Below are positions 9,601 to 15,000 of a DNA stretch of 15,000 nucleotides, one piece after another. This DNA comes from Glandiceps talaboti (taxonomy: Eukaryota; Hemichordata; Enteropneusta; Spengelidae): assembly GCF_964340395.1 (NCBI RefSeq), contig NC_135552.1, positions 17,849,694 through 17,864,693 of the forward strand, given 5' to 3'. The position numbers and the translations under genes were made by a program. Position 1 is the first letter of the stretch; every line of letters starts with the position of its first letter. Below the pieces are notes generated by a model. That model was not told where the DNA came from and did no database searches. It worked only from the letters and a program-made list of their open reading frames with translations.

Positions 9601-9905
9601 TAATAATGATACTAAGAATGTGTATTTTCCGTGTAACTTGTTGATAATGTATTTACTGTTATTCATAGGTATACTGCTGTGAGGGAAATTTGACTAAGAA
9701 TGTCATTTCGTTGTAAGTTGTTACATGTAATAATCTTTATTCTTATTCATAGGTACGCTGCCTTAAATTACCTAGAAGATGATAGAAATGTCTTGGTACT
9801 TCGTCATATAGGGTTTATTCAAAGCCCAACCAGAGAGACGTGTCTTAGTGGCGAGAACTGTATAGATAATCTAGTGGAGAAATGCTTTGATAGTAACGCC
9901 CATCG
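3562..9905 (+). CDS. ARHGAP5: p190 RhoGAP family protein, N-terminal part (5 exons, continues beyond window)
   Basis: Joined exons 3562-3961, 4728-5385, 6711-6929, 8623-8916 and 9753-9905 read as one frame of 574 complete codons plus two bases of codon 575 (CG, so Arg). The order is an N-terminal Ras-like GTPase domain (about residues 8-240) followed by four FF domains (about 265-565). Family members are cytoplasmic GTPase-activating proteins that switch off Rho downstream of integrins, Src and growth-factor receptors. Their catalytic RhoGAP domain is C-terminal and lies outside this window. Usual length is about 1,500 residues, so roughly 40% is seen. The start at 3562 has a good context (A at -3, G at +4), and the residues after it match the family N-terminus. 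Some stretches, such as ETCLSGENC and GQPYDEV, look closer to vertebrate ARHGAP5 than to ARHGAP35 from memory. In an invertebrate this is probably the single pre-duplication orthologue, so the symbol is approximate. Family assignment is very secure. Confidence 0.95.
3962..4727 (+). other. Intron 1 of the p190 gene (phase 1)
   Basis: Bounded by GTAGGT and CTTGCAG, 766 bases. Apart from the ACAT microsatellite, it is AT-rich sequence without recognisable features. Confidence 0.9.
4341..4618. repeat. Two-block ACAT tetranucleotide array
   Basis: A first perfect (ACAT)n block covers about 4341-4460 and a second about 4486-4580. Each ends with a CAGACACACATACACA-like segment (4459-4474 and 4579-4600), and the second then decays into ACACATAC units to 4618. 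The shared terminal variants show that the second block is a duplicate of the first, or the reverse. It occupies about a third of intron 1. Met-Tyr-Val-Cys frames on the minus strand are not genes. Confidence 0.96.
4728..5385 (+). CDS. ARHGAP5: p190 RhoGAP coding exon 2: second half of GTPase domain and FF1
   Basis: The exon begins after CTTGCAG (acceptor AG at 4726-4727), completing Gly134 and continuing [14 protein letters not shown]. It carries the guanine-specificity motif TKCD (194-197) in [13 protein letters not shown] and the G5 motif ETSA (220-223), so the nucleotide-binding signature is complete. FF domain 1 follows (about 265-330), with the WKTTKNKF and [21 protein letters not shown] stretches aligning to the family. 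The linker [16 protein letters not shown] matches the conserved inter-FF segment. The donor is GTAAGT at 5386-5391, and the exon ends with two bases of Lys353 (phase 2). In vertebrates FF1 carries a regulatory tyrosine region. A YVEVLG stretch (about 320) occupies the same place, but the exact phospho-site is not resolved here. Confidence 0.95.
5754..5807 (+). repeat. Short inverted repeat / hairpin in intron 2
   Basis: GCAAATGCTTAGAGTT (5754-5769) is nearly the reverse complement of AACTCTGATGCATTTGC (5791-5807), with one bulged base and one mismatch or G-U pair. The 21-base loop contains an A-rich run. Farther out, CTGGTAC (5690-5696) and TGTTACT (5716-5722) have complements near 5887-5911, suggesting the remnant of a larger, decayed foldback. 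Confidence 0.7.
6219..6365 (+). repeat. 147-base imperfect hairpin (foldback) in intron 2
   Basis: The arms pair almost end to end. 6219-6234 pairs with 6350-6365 (16 bp including one G-U). 6244-6266 pairs with 6319-6341 (about 20 of 23 positions, one bulge). 6268-6275 pairs with 6310-6317, and 6282-6288 with 6303-6309, closing a 14-base loop at 6289-6302. No target-site duplication was found. It could be a small foldback transposon (MITE) or the precursor of a small RNA. The sequence alone does not decide. Confidence 0.8.
6558..6609. repeat. (CA)26 microsatellite
   Basis: An uninterrupted AC/CA dinucleotide array in intron 2, about 100 bases before the exon 3 acceptor. On the sense strand it is complementary to the (TG)69 array at 2943-3080. 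Confidence 0.97.
6711..6929 (+). CDS. ARHGAP5: p190 RhoGAP coding exon 3: FF2
   Basis: The exon starts after the acceptor TATTTACAG (6702-6710) and ends at the donor GTGAGT (6930-6935). It is 219 bases, phase 2 at both ends, and encodes the end of Lys353 through the first two bases of codon 426. The residues [19 protein letters not shown], then SRIPFDVL and [16 protein letters not shown], match the second FF region of p190 proteins; RIPFD is nearly invariant in the family. FF domains are small helical protein-binding modules, and in p190 they bind transcription factor TFII-I among other partners. Because the exon is symmetric, skipping it would delete FF2 cleanly without shifting the frame. 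Whether that occurs is not visible here. Confidence 0.93.
7006..7922. mobile_element. Probable non-autonomous DNA transposon (hAT-like) with 6-bp target duplication
   Basis: The element runs 7012-7916. It starts CAGGGTTCT and ends with AGATCCCTG, whose reverse complement is CAGGGATCT, giving 8 of 9 matching terminal bases and weaker similarity inside. It is flanked by the perfect direct repeat TATTAC at 7006-7011 and 7917-7922. CAGGG ends are typical of hAT-type elements; classic hAT duplications are 8 bp, so a 6-bp one points to a variant group or a chance trimming. The interior (905 bp) encodes no transposase; an 80-codon frame at 7532-7774 is unrecognised. The middle (7310-7440) is richer in CpG than its surroundings, with GTGACGTCAC and a small hairpin at 7335-7351. 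The family name is tentative, but the flanking repeat plus inverted ends make insertion likely. Confidence 0.65.
7955..8213. repeat. Four-copy 68-bp tandem repeat
   Basis: Copies at 7955-8022, 8023-8090, 8091-8158 and 8159-8213 (the last truncated) differ by only a few bases. Each unit carries the perfect 12-bp palindrome ATACCATGGTAT, broken by one change in copy 4, followed by TTTGGGACTGCTCAGAGTAG. The high similarity implies recent duplication. The array starts 33 bases after the flank of the transposon-like element. Confidence 0.95.
8307..8320. repeat. G14 homopolymer within a G-rich stretch
   Basis: Fourteen consecutive G follow GGGGTGGGAGT, a local quadruplex-capable stretch on the + strand of intron 3. 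Homopolymer length may be affected by sequencing error. Confidence 0.9.
8623..8916 (+). CDS. ARHGAP5: p190 RhoGAP coding exon 4: FF3 and start of FF4
   Basis: A strong acceptor with pyrimidine tract (ACTTTTTTACAG, 8611-8622) precedes the exon. It completes Arg426 and encodes 427-523 plus two bases of Arg524. The sequence [20 protein letters not shown], then [20 protein letters not shown] and [11 protein letters not shown], aligns along its length with FF3 of vertebrate p190 proteins; KAKEEFQELLLEYSELF is the human counterpart. The final [13 protein letters not shown] begins the fourth FF domain. It is 294 bases and phase 2 at both ends. The donor GTAAGA (8917-8922) is followed immediately by an in-frame TAA at 8918-8920. 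A diverged copy of this exon end and its donor lies 73 bases downstream. Confidence 0.93.
8894..9039 (+). repeat. 73-bp tandem duplication of exon 4 end and its splice donor
   Basis: 8894-8966 and 8967-9039 are diverged copies with a constant offset of 73. Shared pieces are TTGAAGA, then CTAGGTAAGAT, GGTGATGTTACC, AGTAACA and GAAATGTCA-like ends. The second copy keeps an intact-looking donor, CTAGGTAAGAT, with GT at 8990-8991. Using it would retain the in-frame TAA at 8918-8920, so the first donor must be the productive one. Confidence 0.85.
8917..9752 (+). other. Intron 4 of the p190 gene (phase 2), rich in local duplications
   Basis: Bounded by GTAAGA and TTATTCATAG, 836 bases. Nearly all of it consists of diverged tandem duplications: a copy of the exon 4 end (8967-9039), a ~60-65-base repeat (9110-9570) and a copy of the exon 5 start (9612-9693). 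Confidence 0.9.
9110..9570. repeat. Degenerate ~60-65-bp tandem repeat in intron 4
   Basis: The motif TCAGCTACAATTTTTAGCAG followed by GTGTCCTGGACTACTAGTCA recurs, with GTCCT anchors near 9171, 9236, 9296 and 9431. Spacings are 65, 60 and 135 bases. A second module, ATTGGT...GGTA(G/A)TCTAGATA followed by TAGTCTAT, appears at about 9350-9427 and again at about 9497-9562, giving a nested longer period. The copies are well diverged, so this is older than the 68-bp array. Confidence 0.75.
9612..9777 (+). repeat. Tandem duplication (~82-84 bp) of exon 5 acceptor and first codons
   Basis: 9612-9693 and 9694-9777 both begin CTAAGAATGT, pass through TGTAA(C/G)TTGTT, and contain TTATTCATAGGTA(C/T) followed by a CTG codon-like start. 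The upstream acceptor AG is at 9667-9668, the real one at 9751-9752. Splicing to the upstream site reads seven more codons (YTAVREI) and then TGA, so it would give a truncated product. Confidence 0.85.
9753..9905 (+). CDS. ARHGAP5: p190 RhoGAP coding exon 5: FF4 remainder
   Basis: This is a 153-base phase 2-2 exon after the acceptor TTATTCATAG (9743-9752) and before the donor GTAAGT (9906-9911). It completes Arg524 and encodes [20 protein letters not shown] (525-544), then [20 protein letters not shown] and a short tail ending NAHR. The block [14 protein letters not shown] is the conserved segment that closes the FF region in p190 proteins (KHIGFVYHPTKETC in vertebrates). The cysteines of ETCLSGENC are conserved as in ARHGAP5. 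A diverged duplicate of the acceptor and the first few codons lies 84 bases upstream. The next exon should begin with the third base of an Arg codon and is not in the window: at least 5.1 kb of intron follows. Confidence 0.92.
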
Positions 9906-10257
9906 GTAAGTCATGATATTATTCATAGTTTTAGTCAACTTGGAGGTATGGTAAGTCTGGCTAATGCTGTAGTCAATGTAGACTGATTGGTTTGTTGTTC
10001 CCTGCACTCCCACATTACTGTCCCTTGTCACTTGTCACTTGTAAGTGACAGCAGTGCTGAGTGCCTGCAATGTTGAATCTTCTGGACTATGACCAATGTC
10101 GAGTTGTGGTAGTGTTATGTTCAGGTAAGTTGTACTGAAATATTGTGCTATAATCTTGATGAGCCTTCGTAAACATAGATGGTATAACATACTTGAAGTA
10201 ACTCAGATTTATTAGAACAGACTGGATTTTCACAACAGTGGTCTCATATAGAGTCAG

Positions 10258-13200
10258 ACCATTCATACAGATAGAGAGCCAGCCAGACCATTCATACAGA
10301 TAGAGAGCCAGTTAGGCCATTTATACAGATAGACAGCTAGCCAGGCCATTCATACAGATAGAGAGCTAGCTAGGCCATTCATACAGATAGACAGCTAGCC
10401 AGGCCATTTATACAGATAGAGAGCTAGCCAGGCCATTCATACAGATAGAGAGCTAGCTAGGCCATTCATACAGATAGAGAGCCAGTTAGGCCATTTATAC
10501 AGATAGAGAGCTAGCTAGGCCATTTATACAGATAGAGAGCTAGCCAGGCCATTCATACAGATAGAGAGCTAGCCAGTCCATTCATACAGATAGAGAGCCA
10601 GTTAGGCCATTCATACAGATAGACAGCTAGCCAGGCCATTTATACAGATAGAGAGCTAGCCACGTCATTCATACAGATAGAGAGCTAGCTAGGCCATTCA
10701 TACAGATAGACAGCTAGCCAGGCCATTCATACAGATAGAGAGCTAGCCAGGCCATTCATACAGATAGAGAGCTAGCTAGGCCATTCATACAGATAGAGAG
10801 CCAGTTAGGCCATTTATACAGATAGAGAGCTAGCTAGGCCATTCATACAGATAGAGAGCTAGCCAGGCCATTCATACAGATAGACAGCCAGCCAGGCCAT
10901 TCATACAGATAGAGAGCCAGTTAGGCCATTTATACAGATAGAGAGCCAGTTAGGCCATTTATACAGATAGAGAGCTAGCTAGGCCATTCATACAGATAGA
11001 GAGAGCTAGCCAGGCCATTCATACAGATAGAGAGCCAGTTAGGTTATTTATACAGATAGAGAGCTAGCCACGTCATTTATACAGATAGACAGCTAGCTAG
11101 GCCATTCATACAGATAGAGAGAGCGAGCCAGGCCATTCATACAGATAGAGAGCCAGTTAGGTTATTTATACTGATAGAGAGCTAGCCACGTCATTCATAC
11201 AGATAGAGAGCTAGCTAGGCCATTCATACAGATAGACAGCTAGCCAGGCCATTCATACAGATAGAGAGCTAGCCAGGCCATTCATACAGATAGAGAGCTA
11301 GCTAGGCCATTCATACAGATAGAGAGCCAGTTAGGCCATTTATACAGATAGAGAGCTAGCTAGGCCATTCATACAGATAGAGAGCTAGCCAGGCCATTCA
11401 TACAGATAGAGAGCTAGCCAGGCCATTTATACAGATAGAGAGCTAGCCAGGCCATTCATACAGATAGACAGCTAGCCAGGCCATTCATACAGATAGAGAG
11501 CTAGCCAGGCCATTCATACAGATAGAGAGCCAGCTAGGCCATTCATACAGATAGAGAGCTAGCCAGGCCATTCATACAGATAGAGAGCTAGCCAGGCCAT
11601 TCATACAGATAGAGAGCTAGCCAGGCCATTCATACAGATAGAGAGCCAGTTAGGCCATTCATACAGATAGAGAGCTAGCCAGGCCATTCATACAGATAGA
11701 GAGCTAGCCAGGCCATTCATACAGATAGAGAGCTAGCCAGGCCATTTATACAGATAGAGAGCCAGTTAGGCCATTCATACAGATAGAGAGCCAGTTAGGC
11801 CATTCATACAGATAGACAGCTAGCCAGGCCATTCATACAGATAGAGAGCTAGCCAGGCCATTCATACAGATAGAGAGCTAGCCAGACCATTCATACAGAT
11901 AGACAGCTAGCCAGGCCATTCATACAGATAGAGAGCTAGCTAGGCCATTCATACAGATAGACAGCTAGCCAGGCCATTCATACAGATAGAGAGCTAGCCA
12001 GGCCATTCATACAGATAGACAGCTAGCCAGGCCATTCATACAGATAGAGAGCTAGCCAGGCCATTCATACAGATAGAGAGCCAGCTAGGCCATTCATACA
12101 GATAGAGAGCTAGCCAGGCCATTCATACAGATAGACAGCTAGCCAGGCCATTCATACAGATAGAGAGCTAGCCAGGCTATTCATACAGATAGACAGCTAG
12201 CCAGGCCATTCATACAGATAGACAGCTAGCCAGGCCATTCATACAGATAGACAGCTAGCCAGGCCATTCATACAGATAGAGAGCCAGCCAGACCATTCAT
12301 ACAGATAGAGAGCCAGTTAGGCCATTTATACAGATAGAGAGCTAGCTAGGCCATTCATACAGATAGAGAGCCAGTTAGGCCATTTATACAGATAGAGAGC
12401 TAGCCAGGCCATTCATACAGATAGAGAGCTAGCCAGGCCATTTATACAGATAGAGAGCCAGTTAGGCCATTTATACAGATAGAGAGCCAGTTAGGCCATT
12501 CATACAGATAGAGAGCTAGCTAGGCCATTCATACAGATAGAGAGCCAGCTAGGCCATTCATACAGATAGAGAGCTAGCTAGGCCATTCATACAGATAGAG
12601 AGCCAGTTAGGCCATTTATACAGATAGAGAGCCAGCTAGGCCATTCATACAGATAGAGAGCCAGTTAGGCCATTTATACAGATAGAGAGCCAGCTAGGCC
12701 ATTCATACAGATAGACAGCTAGCCAGACCATTCATACAGATAGAGAGCTAGCCAGGCCATTCATACAGATAGAGAGCTAGCCAGGCCATTCATACAGATA
12801 GAGAGCTAGCCAGGCCATTCATACAGATAGAGAGCTAGCCAGGCCATTTATACAGATAGAGAGCTAGCCAGGCCATTCATACAGATAGACAGCTAGCCAG
12901 GCCATTCATACAGATAGACAGCTAGCCAGGCCATTCATACAGATAGACAGCTAGCCAGGCCATTCATACAGATAGAGAGCTAGCCAGGCCATTCATACAG
13001 ATAGAGAGCTAGCCAGGCCATTCATACAGATAGAGAGCTAGCCAGGCCATTCATACAGATAGAGAGCTAGCTAGGCCATTCATACAGATAGAGAGCCAGT
13101 TAGGCCATTTATACAGATAGAGAGCTAGCTAGGCCATTCATACAGATAGAGAGCCAGCTAGGCCATTCATACAGATAGAGAGCCAGTTAGGTTATTTATA

Positions 13201-13740
13201 CAGATAGAGAGCTAGCTAGGCCATTCATACAGATAGAGAGCCAGTTAGGCCATTTATACAGATAGAGAGCTAGCCAGGCCATTCATACAGATAGAGAGCT
13301 AGCCAGGCCATTTATACAGATAGAGAGCTAGCTAGGCCATTCATACAGATAGAGAGCTAGCTAGGCCATTCATACAGATAGAGAGCTAGCCAGGCCATTT
13401 ATACAGATAGAGAGCTAGCTAGGCCATTCATACAGATAGACAGCTAGCCAGGCCATTCATACAGATAGACAGCTAGCCAGGTCATTCATACAGATAGAGA
13501 GCTAGCCAGGCCATTCATACAGATAGACAGCTAGCCAGGCCATTCATACAGATAGAGAGCTAGCCAGGCCATTTATACAGATAGAGAGCTAGCTAGGCCA
13601 TTCATACAGATAGAGAGCTAGCCAGGCCATTCATACAGATAGAGAGCTAGCCAGGCCATTCATACAGATAGACAGCTAGCCAGGCCATTCATACAGAGAG
13701 CCAGACTATTCATACATATAGAGAGCCCATTCATACAGAG
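10258..13740. repeat. 29-bp minisatellite, about 120 copies
   Basis: The unit is 29 bases with an invariant core ATACAGATAGA(G/C)AG, a variable segment (CTAGCC, CTAGCT, CCAGTT, CCAGCC or CCAGCT) and AGGCCATT(C/T). The span of about 3,483 bases gives about 120 units. Nearly every unit keeps length 29; two units near 10995 and 11119 carry a 2-base GA insertion, and the last few units (13690-13740) are shortened and decayed. Since 29 is not a multiple of three and each unit has several TAG triplets, it cannot encode a protein. Many units contain the palindrome GCTAGC. Confidence 0.98.
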
Positions 13741-15000
13741 TGTTTTTGCTAGAGTTTGGGACACTGATAGAAAGGGGGAAATCTGGTAAATTTTTCAAAT
13801 TTTTCCAAATCCTATTCCATGATTTTGATGGGGCAAGCCCAGGACAAAAAACCTAGGGAACATGGGCAGGCAGATCTTACCTATGCTGATATAGGGAAAT
13901 AGCCATAGGAGGCCCAAGGGAGTTATTTTGATAGTTGCTTATGGTAAGTTTAAATTGATGTAGTTGGATGTTATCATGATGATGATGATAATGCTAGACT
14001 TACATCAGACATAGGCTTTGGGTACTGAGAAAAGCTCTTTGACCTCTGCTAATTTGCTACTGGTATTCAAATGACACTGTGCTGGGACAAACAAATCTTA
14101 TGGTGAAGGGCTATGTGCAGATGGCATGAGGACAACAATATACAGCTTGCAGTACACAGAGGAAGGTTTCTCTGAAACATGCCAATAAAAAGAACCTACC
14201 TGGCAAATGAATCATTGTCACAAACAAACCTCACCAAAAAACAAAATAGATATAGACTAACAGAGAAAGTCAACATTAATGAACCGGGTTAAAAAGGGTG
14301 ACATGCAGACATTAAATGATATACTAAGAAAACCTCAGCAAGAAAAAAATCCTGTACAGAAATTCAACTGTGATGAAAAACACAGAAAAGAAGAATAATT
14401 CAACATACAGAAATACAGCCGTGATAAATTGCCATGCAAGAGAACTATGGAATGTCTATCCTTGTTTGACTCTAGGCTTTTTCTTTTTCTTCCAATAACC
14501 TACTAAACTAACCATCAGGAGTGTTAGGTAAGGAAATTCTCCACTCTTCCTCCTACTTCTTTGTGTCATCACCATCATGCTGTTCTTGTTGTTCTCTTGC
14601 TTTTTTGCTTCTCTTTTGTTCTATCTATCTTTCTTTCTGTCGTTCTTTGAAGACTTGATTTACTGACATTGACGTATACGTTTGCTTGCTGAGTAAATGC
14701 TTGCTAGACGACATGGTGCCATGGTGTGTGTATAGAGAATGGATGGGTCCAAACACCAGTAGCCAATTCAGTAGTCTTACATTCTATGTAGATAGTTTTT
14801 ATCGTCATTTTTACATTTTAGTTGTCCACTATATAAATCACTTTGTACTGCATATAACAACATCAATTTCATTGTAAATAGTAGCATGTTCATTTATTTA
14901 GAGCCCTTGAATATAAGTTTTATTCAAAAAGATTTTTTTTAAATTTAAATATTTTTTTTTTGTGTGTGTGTTCCTATATAAGACAAATGACAAGCAGACA
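13741..15000. other. Intronic/unassigned sequence, no gene seen
   Basis: This stretch holds a short ATG/TGA microsatellite (13976-13992), a pyrimidine-rich segment (about 14583-14648) and an A/T-rich end with poly-T runs (14931-14960). Open frames, including a 63-codon one at 14686-14877, show no recognisable protein. It presumably belongs to intron 5. Confidence 0.6.

Larger units (their letters stand above)
9906..15000 (+). other. Start of intron 5 of the p190 gene (phase 2), runs off the window
   Basis: Begins with the donor GTAAGT. The expected following exons for the first pseudo-GTPase domain are not recognised in the remaining 5.1 kb. About 3.5 kb of it is minisatellite. A short GTCACTT repeat with its complement AAGTGAC lies at about 10028-10048. 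Confidence 0.75.

Noticed and set aside
9700-9909. Open frame starting at 9700 as an independent small protein
   Set aside because: Its second part is exon 5 of p190 in the correct frame; the upstream part is intron and acceptor sequence.
10258-13740. CRISPR-like array of regular repeats
   Set aside because: The 29-bp units are directly adjacent with no unique spacers, and the setting is an animal intron; it is a minisatellite.
14686-14877. 63-codon open frame near the right edge
   Set aside because: No recognisable protein and no splice-site framing consistent with the next p190 exon, which must begin in phase 2 with pseudo-GTPase domain residues.

Overview
This is a piece of an animal nuclear genome, most likely an invertebrate deuterostome or another bilaterian with intron-rich genes. 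The DNA is AT-rich, long dinucleotide and tetranucleotide arrays are common, introns follow GT-AG rules, and the only gene is a multi-exon metazoan gene. The species cannot be fixed from the sequence. There is no bacterial or viral content.

The gene is on the + strand and is the N-terminal part of a p190 RhoGAP (the ARHGAP5/ARHGAP35 family). Five coding exons splice together in frame: 3562-3961, 4728-5385, 6711-6929, 8623-8916 and 9753-9905. They encode about 575 residues: a Ras-like GTPase domain with an intact P-loop (GVGKS), TKCD and ETSA motifs, followed by four FF domains. The pseudo-GTPase domains and the C-terminal RhoGAP catalytic domain of the family must lie beyond position 15000. 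Intron 1 is phase 1 and introns 2 to 5 are all phase 2, so exons 3, 4 and 5 are symmetric cassettes. A strong splice acceptor at 3370-3371 suggests that the first coding exon also carries 190 bases of 5' leader with five short upstream ORFs.

Layout: 1-3371 holds no convincing gene, but has a TG-rich start, a purine tract (2559-2692) and a very long (CG)9(TG)69 alternating tract (2925-3080). Intron 1 (3962-4727) is largely a two-block ACAT microsatellite. Intron 2 (5386-6710) holds two foldback structures, one a 147-base near-continuous hairpin, and a (CA)26 array. Intron 3 (6930-8622) contains a probable 905-bp non-autonomous DNA transposon flanked by a perfect 6-bp target duplication, then a four-copy 68-bp tandem repeat and a G14 run. 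Intron 4 (8917-9752) is built of local tandem duplications that copied its own 5' and 3' splice sites. Intron 5 starts at 9906, runs off the window, and holds a minisatellite of about 120 copies of a 29-bp unit (10258-13740) with visible higher-order duplication. No gene is seen from 13741 to 15000.

The most interesting observations are the duplicated splice sites at both ends of intron 4, the 147-base intronic hairpin, the transposon-like element, the uORF-dense leader and the higher-order structure of the minisatellite.
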